NCBI RefSeq assembly: GCF_963676735.1 | Contig: NZ_OY781464.1 | Coordinates: forward strand, 1,893,001 to 1,957,000 | DNA: 64,000 nt | Direction of reading: 5' to 3' | From: an uncultured Draconibacterium sp. | Lineage (GTDB): Bacteria > Bacteroidota > Bacteroidia > Bacteroidales > Prolixibacteraceae | Shown here: positions 43,698 through 52,418 of the stretch, piece after piece | Layout of the letters: every line of letters begins with the position of its first letter | Numbering within the stretch: position 1 is the stretch's first letter | Notes under the pieces: generated by a model | What the model saw: only the letters and a program-made list of their open reading frames with translations | What the model was told of the DNA's origin: nothing | Databases searched by the model: none | Program-made: the position numbers and the translations under genes

Positions 43698-44480
43698 TTA
43701 CAGCTCCAGCTTTAATCCATCGTAGGCAAGAAAAACATTATCGGGTAATTCAGCCTGTACGGTTTCATACTTTCCAAAAGCGTGGCTAATGTGCGTTAAA
43801 TACGTTTGATCTGGTTTTACCCGATTAACAATTGCCAAAACTTCATCAAGGTTAAAATGCGAAAGGTGCTTTTCCTTTCGCAGGCAATTTATAATCAGCA
43901 CTCTTGTTCCGGCAATTTTTTGAAGTTCGCTTTCTTCAATAAAATTAGTATCGGTAATGTAGGTTAAATCCCCCACCCGATAACCATACACAGGCAATTT
44001 ATGGTGCCAGCATCTAATGGGCATAAACTCAATGCCATCAATAGCGAACAAGCGGCCATCTACTGGCTCGAGATGCATCTTCGGTATGCCCGGATATTTA
44101 AAACTGGCAAACACATAATTAAAAATGCGTTTAATGGCTTTTTGCACCCGCTCCTCAGCATAAATTTCCATCGGATTTTTCTGTATCCAATTGTACGAGC
44201 GAATGTCGTCGAGTCCAAAGATATGGTCGACATGTTCGTGGGTTAGCAAAATGGCACGTAAGGACTCCACCTGTTCGCGTAACATTTGTTGCCTAAAATC
44301 CGGGCCGGCATCAATAACAAAATTTTGCTGGTTTATAGTAAGCAAAAGCGACGAACGAAGTCGCTTGTCCTTCGGGTCTTCTGAAGCACAAACGTCGCAA
44401 TTACAGGCAACCACAGGCACCCCCTGAGAGGTTCCGGTTCCGAGTAGTGTTGCCTTAATTTTTATTGAAGGATTTGCCAT
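43698..44480 (-). CDS. MBL-fold hydrolase, PhnP-like
   Basis: A 260-residue metallo-beta-lactamase-fold phosphodiesterase. LLGTGTSQGVP then CNCDVC (Cys-rich loop shared with PhnP), the metal motif LTHEHVDHIFGLDDIR, and HISHAFGKYE near the C-terminus are seen. PhnP hydrolyses cyclic ribose phosphates in phosphonate degradation, but many Bacteroidota carry this relative without phn genes, so the substrate is open. I start at ATG 44480 (MANPSIKIKA): a TAnnTTTG motif lies just upstream, which rules out longer frames. Confidence 0.82.
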   Translation of the reverse strand: MANPSIKIKATLLGTGTSQGVPVVACNCDVCASEDPKDKRLRSSLLLTINQQNFVIDAGPDFRQQMLREQVESLRAILLTHEHVDHIFGLDDIRSYNWIQKNPMEIYAEERVQKAIKRIFNYVFASFKYPGIPKMHLEPVDGRLFAIDGIEFMPIRCWHHKLPVYGYRVGDLTYITDTNFIEESELQKIAGTRVLIINCLRKEKHLSHFNLDEVLAIVNRVKPDQTYLTHISHAFGKYETVQAELPDNVFLAYDGLKLEL

Positions 44481-44486
44481 TTGCCG

Positions 44487-44515
44487 CAAAATTAACAAAA
44501 GCAATGGTGAAACAA
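44487..44515 (-). promoter_or_regulatory. Promoter for the PhnP-like gene
   Basis: Minus strand TAATTTTG (44494-44487) with TTG (44515-44513) 18 bases upstream. The motif ends six bases before the ATG, so the mRNA would be leaderless or nearly so. Divergent from the next promoter. Confidence 0.55.
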
Positions 44516-44525
44516 CTATTATAAC

Positions 44526-44533
44526 TACTTTTG
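44526..44533 (+). promoter_or_regulatory. Promoter -7 motif for the methyltransferase gene
   Basis: TACTTTTG, 18 bases before the ATG at 44552; divergent from the PhnP-like promoter. Confidence 0.5.
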
Positions 44534-44551
44534 CAAAAATCATTTTACGAA

Positions 44552-45253
44552 ATGGCAACACTTTATTTGGTTCCGAATGTATTGGCTGAAGGCGACTGGC
44601 AGGCTGTTTTACCTGCACAGGTTGGCTCAATTTTAACAAATACAAAATATTTTATTGTGGAGAATATTCGAACGGCACGCCGGTTTATGAAACAGGTTAA
44701 CCGCGAAATTGATATTGACGCATGTATCTTTTTTGAGATTAATAAAAGAACCAATGCTGCCGATTTACCAAAGTTTTTAAAACCTGTGGTTGATGGAAAT
44801 GATGTTGCTGTAATTTCGGAAGCGGGTTGCCCCGGTGTTGCCGACCCGGGCGCAGAAGTAGTAAAAATGGCACATAAACGGGGCATAAAAGTAGTTCCTA
44901 TTGTGGGCCCTTCATCTATTTTACTGGCACTAATGGCATCGGGAATGAATGGACAGAATTTTGCGTTTAAAGGTTATTTACCTGTAAAACCACAAGAACG
45001 CATACGTGAATTACAAAACCTGGAAAAAACCATTAAAAATACGCAGCAAACACAAATTTTTATCGAAACGCCTTATCGAAATAACCAGCTGGTTGTTGAT
45101 GTTTTAAAAGGTTGCTCGCAATCAACCCTGTTGTGCATCGCAGCTAACATTACCGGCGAAAAAGAATTTATTCAAACCAAAACTATTCAGGAATGGAAAA
45201 AAGGCGGAGTGCCCGATTTGCATAAACAACCGGTAATTTTTTTGTTGGGATAA
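44552..45253 (+). CDS. SAM-dependent methyltransferase, tetrapyrrole methylase/RsmI-like family
   Basis: A 233-residue protein of the tetrapyrrole methylase fold related to RsmI, the 16S rRNA C1402 2'-O-methyltransferase. ISEAGCPGVADPGAEVV and IVGPSSILLALMASG are the SAM-binding segments. It differs from standard RsmI, which opens with LYLVATPIGNL, by LYLVPNVLAEGDW and a shorter C-terminus; this is a Bacteroidota variant whose substrate is not settled. Start taken at ATG 44552 because the earlier TTG is inside the promoter motif. Confidence 0.82.
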   Translation: MATLYLVPNVLAEGDWQAVLPAQVGSILTNTKYFIVENIRTARRFMKQVNREIDIDACIFFEINKRTNAADLPKFLKPVVDGNDVAVISEAGCPGVADPGAEVVKMAHKRGIKVVPIVGPSSILLALMASGMNGQNFAFKGYLPVKPQERIRELQNLEKTIKNTQQTQIFIETPYRNNQLVVDVLKGCSQSTLLCIAANITGEKEFIQTKTIQEWKKGGVPDLHKQPVIFLLG

Positions 45254-45292
45254 TCAATTACTTAAGATAAAAAGCTTATCGCTCAATTGCCA

Positions 45293-46378
45293 TTACGGAA
45301 GTAGAATACCCATTTCCTTCAACAACTTAAATTCGTGTTCAAAATTAGGGGTAAAAACATCTTCTCCAATGTTTTTCGCCACCTGGTTTTTCGTCCAGAA
45401 TTTTAACTCATCCACTTCATCCGACTGAATTCCGATACCTTTTGTATTGTGCGTGGTAAAAAGATAAATAAGTTCCGACTCCACCTCAGATTCCCATTTG
45501 TACACCTTTTGCAATTTGGCTGAAAAATATTTTAAGCCAATTTCTTCAAAAGCTTCCTTTTTCAGGGCCTGTTCGAGGGTCTCTCCTGCTGTAATGTGCC
45601 CTCCAACTGCTGTATCCCATTTCCCGGGCTGAATGAGTTTGTGTTGCGGACGTTTTTGCAGTAAAATGGCTCCATTCTTATTCAACACATGCAAGTGTAC
45701 CACCGGATGTAAAAGTTTGCTGCCATCGTGCACATTGCTGCGTGGGGCCTGCCCTGTCACCTTTCCGTTCTCGTCAACCAAAGGCACCCATTCCTCATTT
45801 TCGAGCGCTTGCTGCATTTTTTTCTGCTTCATCCGCTGACGAACAAATTCATATAAAAAGTACACACCAAAAATAATGTAAAACAAGCCACCACTAATGA
45901 AGGCCCAGGCTTCTTTACTCATATAAAAAGCCGAATAAAAAACCAGAATAGTATGCCCCAGAAAAATAAAAAACAGCACTTTTATGCTGTGGTGCATTTG
46001 CTGTATTTGAGCATCATCAAACGTTACATCTTTTATATAACGCTGGCCCATTAATCCAATAACATTTATTTTTGAAAATGCCGATATGGCTAAAACCGCC
46101 ACCAGAATCAGTTCAATTAATCCGGGTTTTAGCTTAAAAAAGATATCATTTTCGAGTAAAATGGAAACCCCACCAAGCACGAGCAGCAGTAAAGTATCAA
46201 AAAGAACAAGTTTCTCGAATCGCTTTTCTTTAAAAGCAATCCACGACATTTCGGCAATACCAACTCCTATAGCAACTAACAACCCGATTTTAGTCCCCCA
46301 AATTTCATCGGCAGCGATAAAAACAAAAAGAGGAATAAAACCGGGCAGTAATTTTTTTAACAGCTGTGCTCTGTTCAT
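45293..46378 (-). CDS. Fusion of a YciB-like membrane domain with a Nudix hydrolase
   Basis: A 361-residue two-part protein. Residues 1-180 form about six membrane helices resembling intracellular septation protein A (YciB). A charged linker (QRMKQKKMQQ) leads to a cytosolic Nudix domain at about 195-361, with the Nudix box at 260-282 (GHITAGETLEQ ... KEAFEEIGL; the usual Arg is Lys). The Nudix part resembles isopentenyl-diphosphate isomerase-like and YfcD-like enzymes. Joining these domains suggests hydrolysis of a membrane-proximal nucleotide or isoprenoid compound, which is inference. No frameshift is seen. Confidence 0.75.
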   Translation of the reverse strand: MNRAQLLKKLLPGFIPLFVFIAADEIWGTKIGLLVAIGVGIAEMSWIAFKEKRFEKLVLFDTLLLLVLGGVSILLENDIFFKLKPGLIELILVAVLAISAFSKINVIGLMGQRYIKDVTFDDAQIQQMHHSIKVLFFIFLGHTILVFYSAFYMSKEAWAFISGGLFYIIFGVYFLYEFVRQRMKQKKMQQALENEEWVPLVDENGKVTGQAPRSNVHDGSKLLHPVVHLHVLNKNGAILLQKRPQHKLIQPGKWDTAVGGHITAGETLEQALKKEAFEEIGLKYFSAKLQKVYKWESEVESELIYLFTTHNTKGIGIQSDEVDELKFWTKNQVAKNIGEDVFTPNFEHEFKLLKEMGILLP

Positions 46379-46399
46379 AAAAAACTGTAAACAAACCGG

Positions 46400-46936
46400 T
46401 TACTCATCGTCATCGTTAAATTCAAATGGAATAACCTTGTAGATTTCCACTTCCATTAAAATGGTTTGAAAAGCTCCGATAAGTGTTCCGGAACCTTGCT
46501 GACCATAGGCTAACTCAGAATTAATAACCAGGTGCGATTTTGTTCCTTTCTGCATGTATAACAAGGCCTCTTCCAATCCTTTTATCGACTGTCCGGCCCC
46601 CACAATAACTTCATAAGGTTCGTACCTGTGGCCATCTAAATAACCATTTGTTTCGTCAACCAAAATGCTGTCGGGGCCATCAATTAACGACCAGGTTGCA
46701 TAATACAACTGCACCCTGTCGCCGGTTTTTATCGTGTCTCCTTCGCCGGTTCCGCTCTCGTTAAAATAATAAAGCCCGGATGCTGTTGGCTCGCCATCCG
46801 GATGAACTTCGTTAATGTATTCTTCCAGCAGGGCTAATTCTTCCTGCCTCATTTTTTCGTAATCTATTCCATCATCGCAGGCTAAATATCCTACAGCACC
46901 CAACAATAACAAAATCCATGACAGTGTTTTCTTCAT
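46400..46936 (-). CDS. FKBP-type peptidyl-prolyl isomerase lipoprotein (GldI-like)
   Basis: A 178-residue lipoprotein (lipobox GYLAC) with a C-terminal FKBP fold: GDRVQLYYATW, then VIVGAGQSIKGLEEALLYMQKG and LAYGQQGSG. Some active-site aromatics of classical FKBPs are replaced, so isomerase activity is uncertain. It lies 58 bases after a second FKBP lipoprotein gene. Similar lipoproteins include GldI of gliding Flavobacteria, but related proteins occur in non-gliding species. Confidence 0.85.
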   Translation of the reverse strand: MKKTLSWILLLLGAVGYLACDDGIDYEKMRQEELALLEEYINEVHPDGEPTASGLYYFNESGTGEGDTIKTGDRVQLYYATWSLIDGPDSILVDETNGYLDGHRYEPYEVIVGAGQSIKGLEEALLYMQKGTKSHLVINSELAYGQQGSGTLIGAFQTILMEVEIYKVIPFEFNDDDE

Positions 46937-46994
46937 CTGACCTTTAATTATTTTCTATTACAAACAGTTTGTCTTTCTACTATATCCTGCAAAT

Positions 46995-47522
46995 TTAATC
47001 AAGTGGTTTGATTTCCACCATTTCGATGTAAAAAACAAGCGAAGTATTTGGCGGAATTGAATAGTTTCCGTAGTAATCCATTACCCCGTTTGTTCCATAG
47101 GCATGTTCCGAAGGCACAATCAGGTAGGCTTTTCCTCCTTCATCAATTACTTTCATGCCATCAGTCCAACCTTCAATCAGGTTGTCACCTTCCAATACAA
47201 ATTGGAAGGTGTTGCTTCCTGAAGTATCAAAAACATCTCCCGTAAGAAAAAAGCCGGTATATTTTACTACACAGGTATCGCCTGCGTATGAGTAATTACC
47301 ATTACCTACTGAATCAATTATATAATACACCCCCATGGAGGTCGTATCAATATCAAGGCCTCTGTTTTGCAGCGTATCCAGATACTCACTCAACAGGGCT
47401 GTTTCTTCAGCTTTTGTTGGCGGCACATAATCTTCACTTTCGTCAACACATGCCCATAAAGCTAAACCGATAATACTCGCCAAAAAAAATCTTGTAATTA
47501 ATTTCAAATTCATTTTTACCAT
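46995..47522 (-). CDS. FKBP-type peptidyl-prolyl isomerase lipoprotein
   Basis: A 175-residue lipoprotein (lipobox GLALWAC) with an FKBP domain at about 80-175: DTCVVKYTGFFLTGDVFDTS, LIEGWTDGMKVI, SEHAYG and SLVFYIEMVEI. It is closer to the canonical FKBP sequence than its neighbour. It begins two bases after the nrnA stop codon, so it is translated from the same mRNA; an ATG three codons in (47513) is an equally good start. Likely periplasmic or outer-membrane-facing folding factor. Confidence 0.87.
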   Translation of the reverse strand: MVKMNLKLITRFFLASIIGLALWACVDESEDYVPPTKAEETALLSEYLDTLQNRGLDIDTTSMGVYYIIDSVGNGNYSYAGDTCVVKYTGFFLTGDVFDTSGSNTFQFVLEGDNLIEGWTDGMKVIDEGGKAYLIVPSEHAYGTNGVMDYYGNYSIPPNTSLVFYIEMVEIKPLD

Positions 47523-47524
47523 TT

Positions 47525-48556
47525 TTAAATTGTTGTGTTCAACAATTGATGCGCATACTGGGGTAAAAGTTGCGCGAACTTTGTTAATGTATCCTCAAAA
47601 CTCAATTCCGACTCCCCTCCTGCGGCATTAAGATGCCCGCCTCCGTTAAAGTTTTCAGCGGAAAAAGCATTGGCCGGAAAATCACCTTTAGAGCGGAATG
47701 AAGCTTTTACAAAGCCGTCTTTTTCAATAAACAACGCACTAAACACTATATTTTTTATAGATAGAGGGTAATTTACAAAACCCTCGGTATCGCCGGGCTG
47801 AAAATTAAAATGTTCCAGTTCCTTTTTACTAATGCTTATTACCGCAGCTCTGTATTCCGGGAACACCTGCATTTTTTCGTTCAAGCAGAAACCAAGCAGC
47901 TTCATTCGGTCGGCCGAAAAGTTATGAAACACTGCTGATTGAATTTTATCGGTTTCAATATCGTAATTTAAGAGCTCTGCCGCCACCCTGAATGTGTTTT
48001 TTGAAATATTGTGGCTAAAGCCTCCGGTATCGGTTAATATGCCGGTATACAATGCTTCTGCTGCGCTTTGCGAAAAGTACGATTGAAAACCAGCTTTGCA
48101 TAAAACATCATAAACCAGTTCAGCAGTTGAGCTATACGAAGTTTCCGAAATCCTAAAATCGCAAAATTCTTTGGGGTACGGATGATGATCGATCATCACT
48201 TTTTTATACGGGAACTCCAGAATTTTCTTTTCCAATATTCCTGCCCGACTGGCATCATTAAAATCAACGCAAATCATTACATCTGCCACTTTCAACCAGT
48301 TTTTAGCTGTTTTCTTATCCTCGTTATACATCAGCACGGGCACTTCAGCCGAAAACCATTTTAAAAAATCAGGATAACTATTTGGCGACAAAACCTTTAC
48401 TTCGTGCCCGTAGGTTTTAAGTACCTGTCCCAGGCCCAGAGCCGAGCCAATGGCGTCACCATCAGGATTTTCGTGTGGCACAATTGCAATCTTTAAAGCC
48501 TTTGCTTTAAGCAATGCACTTATTGATGTAATAATCTCTATTTCAGTATTTTTCAA
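47525..48556 (-). CDS. NrnA-type DHH/DHHA1 phosphoesterase, TTG start
   Basis: Degrades nanoRNA and dephosphorylates pAp. The DHH domain shows PHENPDGDAIGSALGLGQ, VCVDFND and DHHPYPKEF; the DHHA1 domain ends with GGGHLNAAGG. No ATG exists near the 5' end of the frame: TTG at 48554-48556 (MKNTEIEI) lies 22 bases behind a TAnnTTTG motif and is the most likely start, giving 343 residues. It leads an operon with two FKBP lipoprotein genes. Confidence 0.88.
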   Translation of the reverse strand: MKNTEIEIITSISALLKAKALKIAIVPHENPDGDAIGSALGLGQVLKTYGHEVKVLSPNSYPDFLKWFSAEVPVLMYNEDKKTAKNWLKVADVMICVDFNDASRAGILEKKILEFPYKKVMIDHHPYPKEFCDFRISETSYSSTAELVYDVLCKAGFQSYFSQSAAEALYTGILTDTGGFSHNISKNTFRVAAELLNYDIETDKIQSAVFHNFSADRMKLLGFCLNEKMQVFPEYRAAVISISKKELEHFNFQPGDTEGFVNYPLSIKNIVFSALFIEKDGFVKASFRSKGDFPANAFSAENFNGGGHLNAAGGESELSFEDTLTKFAQLLPQYAHQLLNTTI

Positions 48557-48578
48557 AATATCAAAAAATTAGAATTGG

Positions 48579-48586
48579 CAAAGATA
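48579..48586 (-). promoter_or_regulatory. Promoter -7 motif for nrnA and FKBP genes
   Basis: Minus strand TATCTTTG, 22 bases upstream of the TTG start. Confidence 0.5.
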
Positions 48587-48727
48587 AAAAATCTAGCTTC
48601 GCCCGAAAACGTATGTAACCCAATTTTTGTTAATATTGTAGAAGACAAGTTTTTTGTTAAAAAAAGTAAGCAAAAGCGATTTGCTGTTGTTGTAAGAATT
48701 GGAATACGAACATTTAAAAATTAAAAG

Positions 48728-49153
48728 ATGGCTGGAAACGTAACTTTTACCATGATTAAACCCGGTGCGGTTAAAAAAAATTATGTTGGCGCAATTCTGA
48801 AAATGATAAATGAAGCCGGTTTTGTAATTCGGGCGATGAAGCTTACACGCATGTCGGGCACGCAGGCAGCTTCGTTTTACGAAGTTCACCAGGGAAAACC
48901 TTTTTACGATGAACTAGTAAAATTTATGAGCTCGGGACCTATTGTTGCCGCCATTCTAGAAAAAGAAAATGCAATTGCTGATTACCGCGAACTGATTGGC
49001 GCCACTAATCCCGATAATGCGGCTGAAGGAACCGTACGCAAAATGTTTGCCTGCAGTGTTACTCAAAATGCGGTTCATGGTGCCGACAGCGATGAAAATG
49101 CAAAGCGCGAGGCCGATTTTTTCTTTTCAACTTTCGAACGTTTTTACGACTAA
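48728..49153 (+). CDS. ndk: Nucleoside-diphosphate kinase
   Basis: Balances nucleoside triphosphate pools by phosphate transfer through a histidine. The 141-residue protein shows TMIKPGAVKK at the start, the GATNPDNAAEGTVRK block, and the active His in QNAVHGADS, followed by EADFFF. All are standard for Ndk. It is transcribed divergently from nrnA and its stop codon directly abuts the end of the convergent mutarotase gene. Confidence 0.96.
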   Translation: MAGNVTFTMIKPGAVKKNYVGAILKMINEAGFVIRAMKLTRMSGTQAASFYEVHQGKPFYDELVKFMSSGPIVAAILEKENAIADYRELIGATNPDNAAEGTVRKMFACSVTQNAVHGADSDENAKREADFFFSTFERFYD

Positions 49154-50050
49154 TTACTCTATGCTGATAATTGCTGTTGTGCCATGCGATTGTCCCGGCG
49201 CCAGTACAATTTTGTCGTTGATATTATTTACCGTTTCAAGGCAAACAAATGTTTCGTAGGCATTATTTGGCACATCACTCATCTGTTTGCAGGTTGCTGC
49301 CCATGGGTTCCAAACGGTTGAACACTTACTTCCTTCTTTTGCAATACGTATGTTTCTATTAAAATAAGGGTCGGTAATTACACAATCAGCAGTTGTATTA
49401 AAATAATGCCGCGTAATGGCTTCCGAAATTCCCAATAATCTTTCTTCCTGAGTGTAACGTTTACCATCCAACTGGTTTTCGTAGGATGTATTTTCCAGTC
49501 CCTCGATGCTGATGTTTTCAACACCTGAAAGGTTAAAATAGCTGTGCAAGGCAGCAGTGTACGAAAATTCATGAGTGGAAGTATTGCTAACTTCAAGCGT
49601 TACCGACAATGATTTGCCAATTATAAATATCATTTTAGCCGCAAACTCGTGTGGCCAGAATTTTTGGGTTTGCGCCGAATTGTTTAGCTGTAAAGCAACA
49701 GAAGTTTCTCCTTTTTCAAGAGTTTTTACTTCCAGCACCTGCCACATCGATGTACGTGCAAATCCGTGTTGCGGAAAATCTGCATTTTCGGCGTGCGGAC
49801 CAAACCATGGAAAACAAACGGGAATTCCGCCACGTATGGCTTTACCCACTTCAAAAACACTGTAAGGGCTCATCCATAAAACATCAGTGGTACCTGCCGG
49901 TCTGAAACCAGTTATCTGTGCACCATATAAACAAATATCCGCTTCAGCGTATTTATTGGTTACGGTAATAAATGGAAGGTCGCCCTCCAACTCCATAAAA
50001 CACACTTCTCCTTCTACTCCAAAATTTTCATTTAAATCGTCTATATTCAT
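49154..50050 (-). CDS. D-hexose-6-phosphate mutarotase (aldose 1-epimerase family)
   Basis: A 298-residue galactose-mutarotase-like beta-sandwich protein of the YeaD type. The GGIPVCFPWFGPHA block with the nearby FPQHGFAR is the family signature, carrying the conserved Arg and His; HSYFNLSGV and the C-terminal VCLETVN with its Glu complete the active site. It interconverts anomers of hexose 6-phosphates. It is last in a recF-DUF721-mutarotase run, 10 bases behind the DUF721 gene. Confidence 0.9.
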   Translation of the reverse strand: MNIDDLNENFGVEGEVCFMELEGDLPFITVTNKYAEADICLYGAQITGFRPAGTTDVLWMSPYSVFEVGKAIRGGIPVCFPWFGPHAENADFPQHGFARTSMWQVLEVKTLEKGETSVALQLNNSAQTQKFWPHEFAAKMIFIIGKSLSVTLEVSNTSTHEFSYTAALHSYFNLSGVENISIEGLENTSYENQLDGKRYTQEERLLGISEAITRHYFNTTADCVITDPYFNRNIRIAKEGSKCSTVWNPWAATCKQMSDVPNNAYETFVCLETVNNINDKIVLAPGQSHGTTAIISIE

Positions 50051-50060
50051 TGCTTACCTG

Positions 50061-50351
50061 TTATTTAAAAACAATTCGGGTTATAATTTCTTCGCCGGCA
50101 TTGGAATTAATGCGCCTGCAAATTTCTTCTCGCATCAGAAACAGCTCATTTTTAACTACACTCGATGTAATTTCAACATATAAAACCTGGTTCCTGATGT
50201 AAATATTGCGGGTATAGCGTGCAATGGTTTTTCCGAGCAAGTTTTCCCATCCCTGCACGATATCAACCTCTTTTAGCTTTCGTTCCATGCGGTTTTGCTC
50301 GATAAACTCTTTTAACACTTCGCTTAACGACTGCGTATTGCTTCTTCTCAT
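50061..50351 (-). CDS. DUF721 protein (DciA-like)
   Basis: A 96-residue basic protein with the DUF721 core (EVDIVQGWENLLGKTIARYTRNI then LYVEITSSVVKNELFLMREEI shortened here to its ends). The family includes DciA, which helps load the replicative helicase in bacteria lacking DnaC/DnaI. Its start overlaps the end of recF by four bases (ATGA), implying translational coupling, and recF-DUF721 proximity is typical of many bacteria. Confidence 0.85.
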   Translation of the reverse strand: MRRSNTQSLSEVLKEFIEQNRMERKLKEVDIVQGWENLLGKTIARYTRNIYIRNQVLYVEITSSVVKNELFLMREEICRRINSNAGEEIITRIVFK

Positions 50352-51454
50352 TTTGCCAATTCTACTTTTCCTGATTCAACATTAAATATCCGATAATCGG
50401 CATCCATTTTTTTTATAATGGTATCCAAATGCTCTCGATTGGTATCGGTAATAAAAATCTGACCGAACTGTTCGCCTGCCACAGCAGTAACTATTTGCTC
50501 TACCCGGTGCTGATCCAGCTTGTCGAAAATATCATCCAGTAATAAAATCGGTTTTTGCCCCGAAATTTCCTTTATAAAATCGAACTGGGCCAGTTTTAGC
50601 GCCACCAGATAAGTTTTCTTTTGCCCCTGCGACCCGAGCTTTTTTATAAGATACTCACCAATTTTTAACTGTAAATCATCTTTATGAATTCCTACGGTGG
50701 TATGCTGTACAATCCGGTCTTTTGGCAAAGCCGCCTTTAGCATCGTTTTAAAATCAGCATCGTAAAGGTCCGACTGATGGACTAGTTCTACGACCTCATT
50801 ACCTTGCGAAATATAATTATAGTAGCGCTGAAAAACCGGGATTAACTTCTCCACAAATTTTTTCCGTTCATCATGAATACGGCATCCGTATTCGATCAAT
50901 TGATCATCCCAAATACCCAGCAAATCTTCGTCGAAATACCGCTCAGCTACAAATTGCTTTAACAAATTATTGCGTTGAACCAATGCCCTGTTGTATTTTA
51001 AAAGATCATCAAGATAGGCCTGGTTGTATTGCGAAATAACCCCATCCATAAATTTTCGACGTTCGTCGCTTCCCCCTAAAATCAGGTTCACATCCGATGG
51101 TGTAATCATTACCAGGGGTAACAAGCCAATATGTTCCTGTAATTTCTTATAAACCTTGGTATTTCGTTTAAACTGTTTTTTCTGTCCTTTTTGCAAACCA
51201 CAATTTATAATCTCCTTCGAACTTTTCCGCGCATAACTTCCGTTTAGCATAAAAAAGCTCTCTTCGTGATTAATATTTAACTGGTCGGTTGCATTAAAAA
51301 AACTTTTGCAAAACGACAGGTAATAGATTGCATCGAGCATATTTGTTTTGCCAGCCCCGTTTTTTCCGATAAAACAGTTCAGTTTAGGAGAAAAAACAGC
51401 TTTTACTTCCAGGATATTTTTAAAATTTACAATTGAAATCTCTTCAATATACAT
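50348..51454 (-). CDS. recF: DNA replication and repair protein RecF
   Basis: SMC-like ATPase that helps load RecA at single-strand gaps. Walker A FIGKNGAGKTNMLDAI, a coiled-coil middle, the signature SQGQKKTYLVALKLAQ and Walker B PILLLDDIFDKLD are present; 368 residues. I place the start at ATG 51454 (MYIEEISIVNFKN), matching RecF N-termini; a longer frame would run through the promoter motif at 51481-51488. It heads an operon with the DUF721 and mutarotase genes. Confidence 0.95.
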   Translation of the reverse strand: MYIEEISIVNFKNILEVKAVFSPKLNCFIGKNGAGKTNMLDAIYYLSFCKSFFNATDQLNINHEESFFMLNGSYARKSSKEIINCGLQKGQKKQFKRNTKVYKKLQEHIGLLPLVMITPSDVNLILGGSDERRKFMDGVISQYNQAYLDDLLKYNRALVQRNNLLKQFVAERYFDEDLLGIWDDQLIEYGCRIHDERKKFVEKLIPVFQRYYNYISQGNEVVELVHQSDLYDADFKTMLKAALPKDRIVQHTTVGIHKDDLQLKIGEYLIKKLGSQGQKKTYLVALKLAQFDFIKEISGQKPILLLDDIFDKLDQHRVEQIVTAVAGEQFGQIFITDTNREHLDTIIKKMDADYRIFNVESGKVELAK

Positions 51455-51480
51455 TAGCAATGTATTTACATTCGTTGCCA

Positions 51481-51488
51481 CAAAACTA
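51481..51488 (-). promoter_or_regulatory. Promoter -7 motif for recF operon
   Basis: Minus strand TAGTTTTG, 26 bases upstream of the recF ATG. Confidence 0.5.
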
Positions 51489-51602
51489 AATAAAATGCCT
51501 GCACATTTCCGAAATGTTGACAAAAAGCAGTTAATAACAGGTTTATGTTGATTATTCTGCAAAATAATAGTGGCATTGCAGAAGCAGTTTTGAAAAAAAA
51601 GC

Positions 51603-51610
51603 TATTTTTG
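51603..51610 (+). promoter_or_regulatory. Promoter -7 motif for the TPR membrane protein
   Basis: TATTTTTG, 25 bases before the ATG at 51636; divergent from the recF promoter. Confidence 0.5.
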
Positions 51611-51635
51611 CGGCACAATTTTGAAAAAGACAGAA

Positions 51636-52322
51636 ATGGCAAAGAAGAATGTAGAACAGGCCGATAATTTACAAGAACTTGAAAGCGCGTTAACAAAAAC
51701 GGAACAGTTTATCGAAGACAACTCAAAAATCATCAGTTACGCAATTGGTGGTGTAATTGTAGTTGTTGCCTTGTACCTTGGTTTTAATAAGTTTTATTTA
51801 CAACCAAAAGAGGACGAGGCTATCTCGCAAATGTTTATGGCCGAGAATTATTTTGAAAAGGACTCATTTAACCTGGCCATTAATGGCGATGGAAATTACC
51901 TTGGGTTTTTGGATATTATTGATGATTACGGAATAACAAAATCAGCTAATCGTGCAAAATACTACACCGGTATTTCTTACCTGTACATGGGAGACTATGA
52001 AGCAGCACTTGATTATTTGAACGATTTTAAAACTGATGATTTGTTGCTTGCACCGGTAGCCGAAGGAGCTAAAGGAGACGCTTTTCTTGAATTGGGTGAA
52101 AGCGACAAAGCATTAAAACAATACAAAAAGGCATATGCAGTAACCGACAATGAACTTACCACTCCGGTTTATATGATGAAAGCGGCAAACCTGCTGGAGT
52201 CGATGGATGAGTTGGAAAATGCACTGGCTTTGTATGAGGAGATTAAGGAAAAATATCCGACTTCTACAGAAGGAACAAATGCCGATCGGTACATCGCACG
52301 CATTAAAACAAAATTGAATTAA
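51636..52322 (+). CDS. Membrane-anchored TPR protein (YfgM-like)
   Basis: A 228-residue protein with a short cytosolic start, one membrane helix (about 33-52, ISYAIGGVIVVVALYLGF) and a periplasmic domain of TPR repeats (RAKYYTGISYLYMGDYEAALDYL, AKGDAFLELGESDKALKQYKKAY). This layout resembles YfgM/Tpr_21 proteins that assist the Sec translocon periplasmic chaperone network; that role here is inferred. Start is ATG 51636 since the upstream TTG is not preceded by a suitable leader. A strong terminator follows. Confidence 0.82.
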   Translation: MAKKNVEQADNLQELESALTKTEQFIEDNSKIISYAIGGVIVVVALYLGFNKFYLQPKEDEAISQMFMAENYFEKDSFNLAINGDGNYLGFLDIIDDYGITKSANRAKYYTGISYLYMGDYEAALDYLNDFKTDDLLLAPVAEGAKGDAFLELGESDKALKQYKKAYAVTDNELTTPVYMMKAANLLESMDELENALALYEEIKEKYPTSTEGTNADRYIARIKTKLN

Positions 52323-52346
52323 CAAAACAATTCAAATGATAGTTAC

Positions 52347-52370
52347 ACCCCTCTTCTGAGGGGTTTTTTG
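52347..52370 (+). terminator. Intrinsic terminator after the TPR gene
   Basis: ACCCCTC-TTCT-GAGGGGT followed by TTTTT, a textbook hairpin separating the TPR gene from ribH. Confidence 0.88.
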
Positions 52371-52418
52371 TTTGTAGAAATACATATTGCGCCCGGCGCA
52401 ATTTTAAACAATTAAATT

